Positions 43,657 to 56,337 of a stretch of DNA of 64,000 nucleotides are shown here, piece after piece. A model generated the notes under the pieces. It did no database searches and was not told where the DNA came from. It saw only the letters and a program-made list of their open reading frames with translations. Position 1 is the first letter of the stretch. Every line of letters starts with the position of its first letter. The stretch is from Sternotherus odoratus (Eukaryota > Chordata > Testudines > Kinosternidae): contig JAVMKO010000003.1 in assembly GCA_032164245.1 (NCBI GenBank), forward strand, positions 5,466,651-5,530,650. Reading direction: 5' to 3'. The translations under genes were made by a program, and so were the position numbers.

Positions 43657-44363
43657 TGTAGCGGGGTGACCACCCGCTCCCTGCCTGGAAGGGCTGGAGT
43701 AGCCCAGGGAAGGGGTTCTGGCCAGGAGCCAGAAACTCCCAGGCTGATTAGGGAGTAGGCTCAGCTGGGTGGCCACGCCCCAGACACAGTCAGGCCTGTG
43801 TAAAAGCCTGAGAGGCAGGGGCACCGAGAAGCAGTCTCCTCTGTAATCAGAGGAAGACGGCCTATCTGCAGGGAGGCCTTAAACAGGGTACCTAGACTGG
43901 TGCAGGGCTGGGGCCAGGCGGTAGGAGCTGGGGGAAGCTCGAACCTGGGAGCCCCAGGCTGCTGGGCCTAGTAGAAGGCCCGACCCAGGGGTACTGAGGT
44001 TGCAGGGGGCAGCCCAGGGCTAGAAAGGGAAGCAGCAGGCCAACCCCCCTTGCTGGTGATGAGCAGCCATGATACTGCAGTCTGCCTCAGTGAGCAGAGG
44101 CAAGTGGTGACTGGCAGTGGCAAAGTCTGAGGCAAGGTGAGGATAGTGGGTGGAGGGTTCCCTGGGGGGGGACCCTTAGACTTGGGGGGGTTCTGCAGGG
44201 GTGCAGCACCCTCAATAAGAGGGCACCGGGGTCCGGGAGGGACGCGGGGCCAGGTAGTAGGAGCGGGACATAGACCGGCAGAGGGCGCTCTGGAGGCTGG
44301 AAAAGCTAATTCCCGAGACGACCAGTGGGAGGCGCCGCCGGGGTGAGTGTCCAACGCGCTACA
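43657..44363. mobile_element. Solo LTR (TGTAG...CTACA family), copy 2
   Basis: Starts TGTAGCGGGGTGACC and ends CCAACGCGCTACA, with 5-bp duplication gtcag on both sides (43652-43656 and 44364-44368). 707 bp. Shares 'gcaccggggtccgggaggga' and 'gggcgctctggaggctgg'-like blocks with copy 1. Confidence 0.9.
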
Positions 44364-44564
44364 GTCAGACTATAGAGAGGAAAATACAATCTAAAAACAA
44401 ATAGAAAGTTATGAATCAAATCCTCCCAAATGAGAGGGAAAGCACCACACATTTTAGAGCTGTGTATGGGGTTGTAGCCACCCTTTAACATCTGGAAGAA
44501 AGCCTAAAGAGCACATTGAGGCCCAAGTCCTGCCAGAGCCCATGAAGTCAAAGAATTATTTTAG

Positions 44565-45530
44565 TGACCTAGCTACTGCGCCTCAGAGAGGTGGATTAAC
44601 TATAGTGACAGAAAAAACCTCCCATCACTGTAGCGAGTGTCTGCACTGAAGTGCTAGAGCAGCACAGCTGCCGCACTGTCGCGGTTTTAAGTGTGACAGA
44701 TTTATATTACCAGTCTGCCTATGGCTTTAGGTGATCAGGCTGAGGCCACAGGATCGTTAGGGGCGAAGATGAAGGAGCACACCAAGTGACTAAGTTTTAA
44801 AGCTTTTTTAACCAAACAGCGGCAGTGAGTGCCTGGGTATGCCCCATGTCACTCAGAGGAAGGAAGTGTTGGTGCCCGAGCCCTTAACCCACTTTTATAC
44901 TCACATACACACAACCCAGGGCTGGCCAAGCCTGGGTGTACTGTTAAGAAGAGGGGGAAGGGTGAACGAGAGTTCTGCCCTGTGCGTAGGTCGTTCGGGG
45001 TCCACTGTAGATTTCCAACTTGCTTTTGCTCTCGGGAGGATTTTACGCTCTTGGTGTTCCTGGGGGCGTTTTGGCCAGGGGAGTCCCGCCATTCCCCGTG
45101 CTCTTTGCTCTCTGCACCAGTTTGAACCGGCTTTTTGCAGCTCCCCTAACTTTTCCATAACACACCGGCTTCAGGGTTGCAAGGCAGACTGTTGAGTCTC
45201 ATCGGGCCAACCTTTGCAAATGTGTAATTTTGTTAGTTCTGCAACTTTTTTAGTTTTGTTTGTTTATTTTTTATGGCCATTTGGGGTTGGGAGGCAGTTT
45301 TTAGCTGCTTGACATGCAGAGAGTGTATCTGTGTAAGTCCTTGGGCTTCTTATTTTTGGTCCTGGCTGAATTTTAAATTAACCCATTCCTTCGGCCTCCC
45401 TTCCACATTTACACCTTTAACCCTTCCCCACCATCACTACATATAAAAGTGTTAGCAATGTACGTTGCTGGTGCTTACCTGGGGCCCCGGAGCGGGGGGC
45501 AATTTTTACTGTGACATAAGTGTAGACCTA
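44565..45530. mobile_element. MITE split by a solo LTR
   Basis: Left half 44565-44691 ('ccatcactgtagcgagtgtc', 'gcggttttaag') resumes after the LTR as 'taagtgtagacctagcc'. Ends are approximate. Confidence 0.5.
44692..45516. mobile_element. Solo LTR of a second family
   Basis: Starts TGTGACAGATTTATA and ends TTTTTACTGTGACA (TG...CA), flanked by a 4-bp duplication taag (44688-44691 and 45517-45520). 825 bp. A tail of 'cctttaacccttccccacca' and short T-rich stretches; no coding region. Orientation undetermined. Confidence 0.7.
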
Positions 45531-45725
45531 GCCTAGTGTGTGTTCTTAAGATGGGTTAGCTAACCTTCAGTAGCTGACTCCAGTTAAAATAGCAGAGAAG
45601 ATTGAGTTAAAGCTTGGGATTGAATTCAAGTTGCTAACCCAAGTTAAAATTGGAGACGCTATTTTTAACTCGAATTAGCAAACCTGAGTTAAGAACCCAC
45701 CTTTGTTGTGCAGTCTGGACAAATG
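45531..45725. mobile_element. Possible MITE
   Basis: 'gtgttcttaagatgggttag' and 'gagttaagaacccacctttg' form inverted arms around 'aactccagttaaaa'-like and 'ttaaaattggagac' mirrored motifs. Confidence 0.5.
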
Positions 45726-48121
45726 ACTGGACAACCACTAAGACACTGTATAGTTCAGGGAACCTTGGTAATAGAAAGAGAAACAAACTGAATGGAATTC
45801 AGGGAAGGATATTCTCTACGTTATGTACAATTTCATTTTCCCTCCGGACTGAGCTAAATGACCTGGGAGCTGGCTTCCATCTCTTAATTGTTTGCAATTC
45901 CATGCAGTTATTCGATTTCTACACTGACTGTTACACTCTGCTTATAGTGGACTAAGATGGGAGCCAGTTTTTTTTTTTTTGTTGTTTTTTTTAATTTAAA
46001 ATAATCCTTATTGGACAAATGAATAAAATTCAAACTCTCATGGGAGTGATATACTGCCAGTGGCAGCAGGAGAGCCCTGGTGGGGGCATGGCCCCAGCCT
46101 GATCCCACCCTCTCAGCTAGGGTCACCTGGAGGGGCCATGAGTCCCCGTGAATCCTCCTCCCCTACCCACCTACGTATCCACCGATGGCAGCAGCAGTGC
46201 GGAGCAGGTGTGAGGCCATACACTTAGAAGAAAAATGTACATTCGTTCATTAAATCATTTTTAAGAACACAGCCATAGCCGCTTCTACAGTTGTGAGGAG
46301 CAAACCAATGAAAGAGACTGAATACATATAGTCATGCAGGACTGGAGGTGGGAGGTTCTGCTTCAGTGCCCATCCCTCGCTACTCTGGGATTCCACCTAC
46401 AAGGGCAAAATCCTTTCTAAAGGACCCATGCACCCCATATCAGCATCAGGATATGGTAGCGTGGCTCCTCTCTCTCCCCCCGGGTCACAGAACTCCAACT
46501 TGGGGTGTGACTGCCTGGAAAGGACCCCCTCCTTTACCTACAGCAACACCAGTAGTAGTCGGGGCTGGAAACTGCTACACCACTGAAGCCTCTGTGTGCC
46601 TTTGACCCAGCACAGCGAAAGACATAAACACCGAGTTCATTGGAAGTGCAAGGTTGTTGGGGCAAGCAGCCCCACTCCTGTAAAGGTTTGGGATTCTCAT
46701 CGGGGCCCTGTTCTCCCACTGGTTTTAATATGCTCCTTAGGGCTCCCCACACACGCTTAGTATGTTGTCAGTTCTCTCTCCCACCACCGCCATGCTTGGG
46801 ATTCCAGGTTGACTCCAATGAGCTTGAGAGTTTGCCATTGCTTCTCTCCTCACACCCTCTCTGTAGGACCATAGGAAGGGGAGAATGCCCCATAATTTTT
46901 GCCCCACTCTCATGGTACCCTCTAGGCACTATGTTCAAGATCTTCTGATGACTGAAAGAAGGGGCCCCTGCTTCCCGCAAACTTTAGAAGAGCTGTTGTG
47001 AGGGGACTTGAGGGGAGAAAGATTAAGGGGTCGTGTGACCATTTCCCATGGATCTGCTGAGGCCTGCCAAGAAGGGAGAGTACCCAGCAAGCCTTAGGAC
47101 ATTGATTGTCCACCATTTTGCAAAGTTTAGGAGGAAAAAAGTCCTTTTGACAAGCTTCCCTAGTTATTACACATGAGATCTGCCTTTGCAAAGAACAAGG
47201 CTGGGGTCTTATTTCTTTAAATGAAAGAGCTTAAGTCTCTAACAGTGATTTGACATGTCCCACTCTCTGGTGGTCCATGGCAACATTCCAGCTTCAAAAG
47301 TTAACAACTTCTGAAATTGAACTTCAATCAGCTAAACTTTGGTGCTGCAGGGCATTAGATTTCAGTTAGGGAAGTTTCAAGAAACTGGGTTTTAGCTCTC
47401 TCCTTCCTTCAAAAAATGTAAGACTACTTGAACTCTTTGCACTTCTGAGGTTAGGGAATCATAACTCGTGAACCTTTTTCTGAATCACTGAATATTTCTA
47501 GAAAAATTGTACCGCTGGCCCAACTCTAACCAGCGAGTTTAGAAGCCAATGGGTAGAACCTTGCAAATCTGAGGAGATCTGCTTTATATCCACGGACCAT
47601 GTTTGTGGATCAGATGTGGATACAAATTTTGTATCCATGCAGGGCTCTACCAATGGGATTTTGCTGGAGGATTTGAGGGTCAGAAAAATTGAGCATATAA
47701 TGGAATCTCAGTTGCAGCCTTAATTATGGAGAAACTGTCATCATCCCTAAGGCATGTTTATTGAAGATAAGAGAGCAGAAAAGGGAGCTGAGGGTGGGAA
47801 AGTGATCAAAAGGTGGGATGTTGGGTGGGATTTGAAGTAAGAGAGTGAGGTATTATCTGAAAACTGCAAAGTTATCCTTTGCCAGAAGCAAACAAACAAT
47901 GACCATGAAGTTAATGGGAGCTTTGCCATCGAGTTCAGTGGGTGAGGGATTCCACCCATTGGGCCTGCTTGCCCTCTCACTTACATGATTTACACTGGTG
48001 TAAATGAGACCAGAATCAGGCCTGTTGTCTTCTGATAAGTGCCATGCTTGAGGTGCTGTACATGTCCCATCATGAGCTTTTGCACTAAACTGTTTGCTTT
48101 CACATTTCACCTTATTTTTAG
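45726..48121. other. Probable HMBOX1 5' intron sequence
   Basis: About 2.4 kb leading to the first coding exon's acceptor. Contains a T-run near 45969-45993. No upstream untranslated exon could be identified, so how far the gene extends to the left is unknown. Confidence 0.5.
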
Positions 48122-48134
48122 TCTGCTGGAAACC

Positions 48135-48601
48135 ATGTCTCACTACACAGATGAACCCAGATTTACTATAGAGCAGATAGATCTGCTTCAGCGCCTGAGA
48201 CGTACTGGAATGACCAGACACGAAATCCTCCACGCCTTGGAAACCTTGGACCGCCTCGATCAAGAGCATAGTGATAAGTTTGGAAGAAGGTCTAGTTATG
48301 GAGGCGGTTCCTATGGCAGCAGTACCAACAACGTCCCAGCATCTTCCTCTACAGCCACAGCTTCTACGCAGACCCAGCATTCTGGGATGTCCCCATCGCC
48401 TAGCAACAGTTACGACACCTCCCCACAGCCTTGCACTACTAATCAGAACGGGAGGGAGAGTAACGAGAGGTTGTCGGCGTTCAATGGGAAGATGTCGCCC
48501 ACTCGCTATCCACTTGCAAACAGCTTGGCTCAAAGGTCATACAGTTTTGAAGCCTCTGAAGAGGACTTGGATGTAGATGACAAAGTGGAAGAATTGATGA
48601 G
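48135..48601 (+). CDS. HMBOX1: HMBOX1 first coding exon (residues 1-155 and part of 156)
   Basis: The exon probably starts at 48122 after a polypyrimidine tract and AG (48120-48121); the ATG is at 48135. It encodes MSHYTDEPRFTIEQIDLLQR, a helical HNF1-N-like region (about residues 8-45), then a Ser/Thr/Gln/Pro-rich linker (SSSTATASTQTQ, MSPSPSNSYD) and an acidic stretch EASEEDLDVDDKVEELM. The match to vertebrate HMBOX1/HOT1 is near full length. The donor GTTAGT follows at 48602; codon 156 is split AG|G. In the family the protein is nuclear; HOT1 binds double-stranded telomeric TTAGGG repeats and is also reported as a transcriptional repressor. The frame is open upstream, but those codons are intronic. 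Confidence 0.95.
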
Positions 48602-48689
48602 GTTAGTAAAACTTGTAGAAGGATCAGTAAATCAGCTTGACAAACCCCCTAAGAAGAGAACTGCATCTCGGCGGGGTGGAGTACTTTAG
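48602..48689 (+). other. Read-through tail if intron after first coding exon is retained
   Basis: Past the donor the frame continues for 28 codons and stops at 48687-48689. The tail is basic and ends DKPPKKRTASRRGGVL, which looks like a nuclear-localisation type sequence. A retained-intron product would have 184 residues and no POU-like domain or homeodomain. Expression is speculation. Confidence 0.35.
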
Positions 48690-50607
48690 TGGTTATATGT
48701 ATTGTCAATATTGTGAGGAGTGCCATAGATAATTATCCCCTTGTGTGTCCTCCGTTGGTCACCTTGCCCTTCAAAGCTCAATGCATATTTGTCCTGGGCT
48801 ACATCACAGATCCCTCTTTAGTCTTAGTGTTTTTCCAAAGCCTGTATTGAGCTCCTTATCTCAGTGCACTGTTTCCATCCTCGCCACATTCAAATCCCTT
48901 GGAAACAGCCTGCTCTCCTGTGAGATTCTCCACCACTGGCTCACGTCAGTCCAATGCCTTCACGAAACGGTTCTGTTAATGCCTTCCTCTAGGACTTGCA
49001 ACATATCATGTCTTATCTGCTTTTGGATAGTAAGCTCCTTGGGGCGGGATTGCCTCTATTTGTGTGTTATGCAGGGCCAAGAATGGCAGCACTGAAATAG
49101 AAACAATTATGAAAAGGCAGGTTTCATCTATGGAGAGCTTACAGTCAAGATCAGTGGTCATCTTTTTTCCCGTTGAGGGGCTTCTTCCTTGTAAGGCAGG
49201 ATACCCCTTCCATTTAGCAATATGGGAAAAATTAGGGTGGTTGTTACTTCAAAATTAAGAATCCATGATCTTAATAGTGTATAAGATGAGAGATGGAAGA
49301 TTGGCTCCTGCAAGAGGCAGAATGAGTGATGAAATTTAGCACGCCTCTCTTAAATTCCTTTGTGGGGTTGTTGGGGGGGGGTGGGTTATTTTATGATTGA
49401 TTTGTTGTTGCTGCTGGTTGTTGTTGTTTTGGAGTGTTATGTTTTCTCAGTATACTTGGCAAATATTGGACTGGGGCTCGCAGACCCCTGGAGGATGTGG
49501 GTTTTAAGGAAGGACTGGGTGAAGATGCGGTGGCTGGGTCAAGAGGAGGCTCAGAAATGAGTGAGAAGAACACAAAGGAGGTGGTTAGCCATGCTGCTTG
49601 GGTGCAGCGTAATGGGGAATCGGAAAGAGATGAGTGTAGCAGTCGGCAGCCGCTCCTTTTGCTGAAATCTACCTGTTGTCGGACTGGGGGTTCGTGCGCG
49701 TGATGCCTCAGATAGTGTTTGGTGCTTATGCAAGTTGAAGTGTCCTATGTTTTCTTGTGTGGAGGGTGAGGGTTGGGCATAGAAGAGATGACGAACCCTC
49801 AGTATTTGTGTTTTACTCACACTTTCCAAGCTCAAGGCTGTTCATGTTACAATTTTGATCACCGAACCCTGCTCAGGAAAAGCCAAAGAAAAATGTGTTA
49901 CCCAGAAATAAACTCTATGTGATTTTAAAAGCCCAAAAAAACCAGATTCTGAATTTCACAGACTTGTTCACTGCAGTTTAACTTGCTACACATTACAGCT
50001 CCTATGTAACCAGTAAATTCTTTTCCTTTTAGCATAATTATTCAGTCCCTTCTGAACCATCTCTCCACACTTTTTAAAAATAATCCTTCCAGGAAAAGCT
50101 AGGGCTATAACAATGACAAGGATTCCTTCATTCAGTGCACCCACACACCAGGCTTTTGGGGGCAAGGGAAGTTTTTGGGGTGGAGGTTGCAAAATCTCTC
50201 TTCCTTCCTTCAGCCCCATTTGAAATGTTTGAGAGGGCTTGTCGATATCCTCATTTGCGGAGCTAACCACGCAGACTCTGCTGTCTCTTATTTTTTGTGC
50301 TTCATTTTACGACTGAGTTTTAATGCTGCTGAGAGAGATTTATCCATCCCTGTATAATGAAACTTTGTACATTCCATATGGCAGCCCTACCTAGTATGAA
50401 TTATGTAGGCTCTGAGTCATCCATCCGCCTACTGGAATGATTTGATCAAACATGACACTCATTAAAAGAGGTGTCCACTGGTGAGCTATTTTGCCTGTTC
50501 CCCTCCTCCCCCCATCCCTTAAGCAAAGGAAACAAAACCATTTTACATCTTCAGAGTGCCCTTTGGCCTGTCTGTCTCTCTCGGTTTTTGTTGTTTTGTT
50601 TTGGTAG
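48690..50607 (+). other. HMBOX1 intron between coding exons 1 and 2
   Basis: Runs from donor GTTAGT (48602) to acceptor TTTTGGTAG ending at 50607. Contains a MIR/CORE-like tail at about 48990-49100 ('gatagtaagctccttggggc') and a G-run near 49371-49382. Nothing coding beyond the read-through tail. Confidence 0.75.
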
Positions 50608-50693
50608 GAGGGACAGCAGCGTGATAAAGGAGGAAATCAAAGCCTTTCTTGCCAATCGGAGGATTTCCCAAGCAGTTGTTGCACAGGTAACAG
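50608..50693 (+). CDS. HMBOX1: HMBOX1 second coding exon
   Basis: 86 bases between acceptor TTTTGGTAG and donor GTAAGAG. Joined to the previous exon it reads EELMRRDSSVIKEEIKAFLA, then NRRISQAVVAQVTG, the first helices of the POU-specific-like (HNF1-type) domain. Phase: first base completes AG|G (Arg 156); last base G is the first of the Gly 185 codon. Exact agreement with the expected HMBOX1 order makes the boundaries secure. Confidence 0.95.
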
Positions 50694-51214
50694 GTAAGAG
50701 CTTGAAGAGCCCTTTATTCATTTTGGTTCCTGTGTCTAGCTGCGTGTGTGCGCTAGTGCAGAGGTTGGAATATGGCTCGGCTTTCTGCATTGCAGTGCAG
50801 ATCTGTCAGCTTAGTCATGATAATGTATGCCTTTGATTTAAGACCCATTGTCCCGCACATCATAGAACTTCCCCAGCGAATCACTTTTTGTGTGTGTGGC
50901 TTTTGCTAGCAAATTTTATTCTACAGCATTGCAATAAGCTCAGAGTTCCTATCTTAAAAGTAAAACAGTTTGCTTTAATTCTGGAGTTATGCTATTACAT
51001 GTGACAAATGTATATTCACAAATATGTATCTGGGAATGTATCCATGGCTGGCATCAGTGCACTTAGCAGACTGATTGTGAGAGTTTGTCCACTTGTCCTT
51101 GAATTGCAAATAATAAAAGGCAGATGTGAAGGGTGAGGGAGTGGCCATATTAACAAAGGGGAAAGTACCGTATTTCTTCCTCTTTTTCTCCATTGGCCTT
51201 AGGGATGAGTGAGC

Positions 51215-51375
51215 AGACCCCTGTAAAGCTATTTAGAACTTCACACAACACTCTGTTTGCAAAGCACTGTACACATGTGGATTAATTCTTTGCAGAGAGG
51301 TTTAAGTGGCTTGGCCAAGGCCATACAGAGAGTTGGTAGCAGAATGAGGAGTACAACTGGAGACAAAACACAACT
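51215..51375 (-). mobile_element. MIR-like SINE in HMBOX1 intron
   Basis: 'gcaaagcactgtacacatgt', 'tggcttggccaaggccatac' and 'agagttggtagcagaatgag' follow MIR on the minus strand. Confidence 0.65.
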
Positions 51376-53565
51376 TACTCTTCCTGACCTTTATTTTTTT
51401 TTAGAACACGCCTGAATAGAAGTCTTGAAATAGATAATTAAGAAAGAAAATGTGACTAGAAGTGCCAAACTGTTGTGAGAGGAGGAGTTCTAAAGAATTG
51501 CCTTGTAGGCAATGATCCTGCACTGATGGGAAGATGGCTGGATGGTGTGCTAGCTCTCTTCACCCATGTGAAGAAAGAGTGATGAACAATGCTTGGGCAG
51601 TGTGTCACCTCTTCTGGCGTACCCACTCTCAATTTACAAAGGCAGATGCTGCAAGGAAAGGAAAAGAAACAAGGCGCGTTCCTTGGATCTTTCCAAAATG
51701 AGGCGTATTTCTGGCCCTCTTGTTATAAATCCTAATTTGACCAGAAAAGACTAGCTCATGTATGAACCCCTCCCCTAAAGCTTCCCCTAAAGCTTCCCCT
51801 GCAGGTGGGTTAGGCCTTTCAAGAAAGTGCTAATGTGGACGGTGCAGCTCTATTGAAGTACATGGCTTCAGGATTTCAAGTGTAAACTTTACACTCCCCA
51901 TTTCTCTCCTAAAAACAGCATACTACCATTGGGTTGTTGGGGATGAGCACATGAGTGAGTGAGTGACTGTTGGCTGTGTGGTAGCTAAAGTGGTGTCTGT
52001 GTCAATTTCACATCACTGATCTGGCCTTAGATCTTCAGCTTATGTAAATCCACATTGCTGGTGTAAATTGATTTGCACCAGCTGAGGATATAACTCTTTA
52101 TCTCCTTCTGCTTGCCAGCTATAAGCCCCTGCCTTTTTTTTTCTTCTTCCTCATCTCTTCACATAATTTTACCGTTCTTGATGCGAGAGCCTCCTCTGCT
52201 CAATCTTCTGCCAGGTGGGACTATTTTCCTGTCTGCCTCCATCCCTTTGAAAATCTCCTCTGAAAACCTCCTTTTCACTTGCCTAATCTTACCTTCACTG
52301 CAGCTCTTTGAAAGACCGCAATAGGTCTAGAACCTGGTCTGTAGAGCTGCCATGCTGCTGACATCTCCCTGCATGCTATTCAGCAGCAGCTGTAACCAGT
52401 TTGTGTCCTAGGGCCCAACTTCCTGCTGTGGACACAGACCATGGGAAGTCCTGCCTCAAGGGCTCTCTCAAGCAGCAGCCTCATGTTTTCTCATTGGCTC
52501 CCACCCTATACAGACCCTAAGAGCATTCCAGGAAGTGTCTAGGTGACAGTGTGGATCTTCTGTAGTTTCTCCTTGTTCTGACCTTGACTTGCTTTGCACT
52601 TTTCTCCTCACCTGTACCCTGAAACTTGACTAGGACTCTGACCTTTGGTGTTGACCCTGCCATGGAACCTGACTGCAAATTCCTCCACTTTTCCCAGCCT
52701 CAGATTTGCTCTGACCCTTGATCCCAAGTGGGATCATGTTTAATTTTTGTGAAGTGTTTTCGGATAAAGTTCGTACAAAAGGCTCCATAGCAAAAATAAT
52801 AACAATAAAAAAAATACACTGTTTATTATGCATCTGCAGGACCAATCTATATCTTTTTCCTTTAATTTCTCCATTCCTGGTGAAGGGGATGGTGGGAAAA
52901 GGAGTGGAGAGAAAAAAATATATAATTGTAGCTGAATGTTGGAATTCCATTGTTGAGGTAGTACAATGTAGGCCTTTCAGTCTGAACCATCTTCCCCCTA
53001 CTTAGTTTTGTTTGTTTTTGTTTTGTTTTATGACCATAAATGTACGAAGTGATTTAAATAATAAAACTGACGTGGAGTAGTAAATGAGGAAAGCACACAG
53101 TGAAGTCTTCTGTAGTGTCAGAAGAGAACAGAGTGAAAAACGCCAAAGGAAATTATGAAATGGTGACTAGAAAATAAAAAAACGATTGATAAGGAGCAAA
53201 ACCCAGCAGAACATTTACTAGCGCTTGTACTAAATACAGAAGCTGCTTTTTATAGCAACTTTCTTAAATGGTTTCTGATAAACAAGAAGCTCTTGCGTTG
53301 GGAACTGTATAAATAATCTTCTACTGATAAGAAAAATGACAGTATAAATAGGAGCTAATAATAGTTCCTGCTGAATTTCCCATCTTGTTTGAAATGCCAT
53401 TAATATAGTTGCAGCTTTACTCCCTTCAGGGGTAGGTTTTCAGCATTGCATGCAGTGAGTGAGTTGCCAAATCCCCACTAACAAGAACAGAGAGTGGCAC
53501 TTTTTAATCTGTTGTGATAAGCACTGAAAGTTTGCCCCTGAACCAAATGGTTATATGTACTAGGG

Positions 53566-53784
53566 CAGCATTTCTCAAACTGCGGGTCCCGATCCAAAAG
53601 GGAGTCACAAGACTATTCGAAGGGGATTGCAAGAGCGGTGACTGCTGGCCGGGCACCCAGCTCTGAAGGCACCACTGCCGCCATCAGCAGTGCAGAAGTC
53701 AGGATGGCATGCTAGGGAAGGGTCGTCCCAGCCTGAAATATTTTCAAAGGCGATCACAGCAAAAAAAAAGTTTGAGATCCCCTG
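53566..53784. mobile_element. Small hAT element in HMBOX1 intron
   Basis: Left CAGCATTTCTCAAACTGCGG and right AAGTTTGAGATCCCCTG are inverted; flanking octamers tactaggg and cagtaggg agree in 6 of 8 positions. 219 bp. Confidence 0.75.
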
Positions 53785-54114
53785 CAGTAGGGAAAAGAGT
53801 GTTTTTCTGTACTTATTAAAGGAAGCTGCGTTTTGCTGGGACTGGAGATGTGGGTGTTGGGAAATCACAGAGACTGAGATATGAGGCCTGAACAAGAATT
53901 TTAGCTGTGTTGACAGAGAGAAAAGGCTCTGATTCTCAACAGGAGTGATTACCTTTAGTTAGTGTATTGATATAGATGAGATGCAGCCCACAGCATTCTG
54001 AAGTGCAGGTCATGGGATACAGGAGTCATTGCAGATCATGTCACGTTGGAACCTGCAGTAATGTGCATAGAATTTGTGGAAGAGCACTGTTCTAATCGGT
54101 GCAGTTCAATGTCC

Positions 54115-54225
54115 TGTACAAAGCTCCGTTGTACAGACAGGGATTGACTGCAGAGTGACATACCAAAGATCATGAGTCAGTAGTGAAGCTGTCTCTCACT
54201 CCTTTGCTTCCACCACTGGACCAGC
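54115..54225 (-). mobile_element. Diverged MIR-like SINE in HMBOX1 intron
   Basis: 'acataccaaagatcatgagt' and 'ttgcttccaccactggacca' keep MIR order; weak. Confidence 0.4.
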
Positions 54226-55849
54226 TTAACATTAATGTGTATTAGGTAGTTGCAATCTATCTATTATACAAAAAAGTGTAGCAGGTAGCCAGTGCAGCCT
54301 CTCCGGCAAAGTGTGGATGCCCCAATATAGTATGATGAAAATATGTTCTGTATCCATAACTGTAGTATCAGATGCTTTGCTTTTATATCCTACTTTGTTA
54401 CCAAAGAACTGTACACACAATATTTTTCGTACATAATTAAATGCAGACCAGAGTACTTAGAAACCAGGTAATAAACTAATGCTACCTTCACCCATCCACA
54501 GACAAAACTCATCCAGCTGAGAAACCATAACTGAGTGGCTGAACGCTTAAGGCATGTAGCACCGTGCTCAAAAATGGCCGGATACGGGCTGTAATGGAAC
54601 ACCAAAGGACACAGTTTTCAGAACTAGGCCCCTTTACTGAGCACATGCCACCAGGTGACATGATTTCAACCCTGGGGATGACTAAGTAGGACTGCCTCAG
54701 CTACTTGCACCATCTTTGATAGATAGGGCAGAGGTAGTCCCTGAAAGAGGTTGGTTGGGGACATACAATAAAAGCATACAGTCCTGCCTGCAGCAAGCCG
54801 ATCAGAATATACTTATGGAGCCTTCAAGTTCTCTTCTGCATCCTTGAAGAAGGATTTCTGTTGAACACAAAGAAGTTCCTGTTTAAAAAACCAAACCCAC
54901 CCTTTTCCTACAGGACAAATGACATTTTAGTAGCTCCAGAATGATATATAATGCAGGCTAGTTAGGAACATAACTATGATTTTAGAAAACCTAGTTGGAG
55001 TTAACCCATATGAATTGGACTCCCCTGAGATTTTCAATCATTCTGAAATGTTATTAAGCATCTTTGTTTAACTCAAAAATACATGTTAGGAAAAAATTCC
55101 TTATTAGAAAAAATGTAAAACTCCAGGAGCCTATTTCTCATAAGTTAAATATGATCATGAGATCACAAGATGGGAGAGGTAGGTGTAAGTACCTCATGAA
55201 AAGCAACCTTCATGTTGAGTATTATAACTCTAAACCGGTGTTGGCACAGGTGGTGTTTAGCTATATATTGTTACTGTGAGCACCTCCTAGAACTTTAATT
55301 CCCAAGAGAGTTTGTATGTTGTTAACTCTTTCTAATGACTGAATAGCCCCATTGAGAATGCACCCTGGGCAGTTCCTTTGCCCCATCTGTTAGACTTCTG
55401 CTTCAGCCATTTGAACACTGAATTCTGTAAGTTCTTGAACTAGACTGGGGTGATCACGAATGAGTATGTGATTCTCATCCGAGTGGGTTTTGAGACCTGT
55501 GTCTTTATCTGTGAAACTGGTTAGTTTTGGTCTGTGTCCTAATTAATTTGTCCTTCAATGTTGTGGATGGAATGTCGACGTTGATTCTGCATTCCACTTC
55601 ACTCTGGAAAAAAATATATTCAGCTTCTGGGAAATTTTCTCCTCTTACTATATTTATGTAAGTCTGATTTAAATGTCTCTTGGCGAGGTGGAAGGTTTCA
55701 GCTCTAGGTCCCAAGGTCTAATTCAGCCCAGGTGCGTAGTGTTTGGAAACGGTTTATCATCTGACAGCTGGGTCTGGTTTTGTTTCTGGCCTGTAAGATA
55801 TGACTTGGTAGGTGAATGACTTCATTTTCTGTTGGACTAGTATCTGTAC

Positions 55850-56015
55850 ATCACAAATTGCTGTTCTACTTTCACCTTATTGTCGAGCGCCGCATGCATC
55901 TCAAAGTCATGTCGTGAGAGTCAGTGGTCGAGCTAGGAATAGAACCCAGACATGCCCACTCCAAAGTTTGTTGAACTTTCCACTAACTGCTGGACTATGC
56001 TGCCTTCTGTGGGTG
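55850..56015 (-). mobile_element. MIR-like SINE in HMBOX1 intron
   Basis: 'cgagctaggaatagaaccca' and 'ctaactgctggactatgctg' are the MIR-like diagnostic blocks, similar to 690-750. Confidence 0.55.
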
Positions 56016-56226
56016 TGGAGTCCAGGTCAAAAATAATAAAGGACAAAAGTTGTGTCCCACCAGTGTGCCTCTGTGGAGGAAGCTTCAACTGTGTATCTTT
56101 TCTATGTATAAAATATTAGCTTTCAGTTTCTAGGCATCTTAATCCAGTACCTTTCACTAACACTGAATCCATTCAAACTTTGAATAGAACAAAAGCTCTC
56201 TCTCTCTCTCTCCTTCTTTCTTGTAG

Positions 56227-56337
56227 GTATCAGCCAGAGCCGGATTTCTCATTGGCTGCTGCAGCAGGGGTCAGACCTGAGTGAACAAAAGAAAAGGGCA
56301 TTTTACAGATGGTACCAGCTTGAGAAGACAAACCCTG
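56227..56337 (+). CDS. HMBOX1: HMBOX1 third coding exon
   Basis: 111 bases after acceptor TTTCTTGTAG and before donor GTAAAC. It reads GISQSRISHWLLQQGSDLSE then QKKRAFYRWYQLEKTNPG, completing the POU-specific-like domain; SRISHW is the expected DNA-recognition helix. Phase: begins by completing Gly 185 (G|GT) and leaves one G for codon 222. The next coding exon, leading to the homeodomain, is not found up to 64000, so the following intron is at least 7.6 kb. Confidence 0.95.

Larger units (their letters stand above)
50694..56226 (+). other. HMBOX1 intron between coding exons 2 and 3
   Basis: 5.5 kb. Holds MIR-like SINEs at about 51215-51375, 54115-54225 and 55850-56015, an hAT at 53566-53784, and a short triple repeat 'ccctaaagcttcc' near 51772-51800. 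It ends in a long CT-rich tract (56195-56221) before the acceptor TAG. Confidence 0.8.

Noticed and set aside
48039..48134. Upstream in-frame extension of HMBOX1 to 48039
   Set aside because: These codons lie before a good polypyrimidine tract and AG acceptor at 48120-48121 and read as intron; a short upstream coding exon in another place remains possible.
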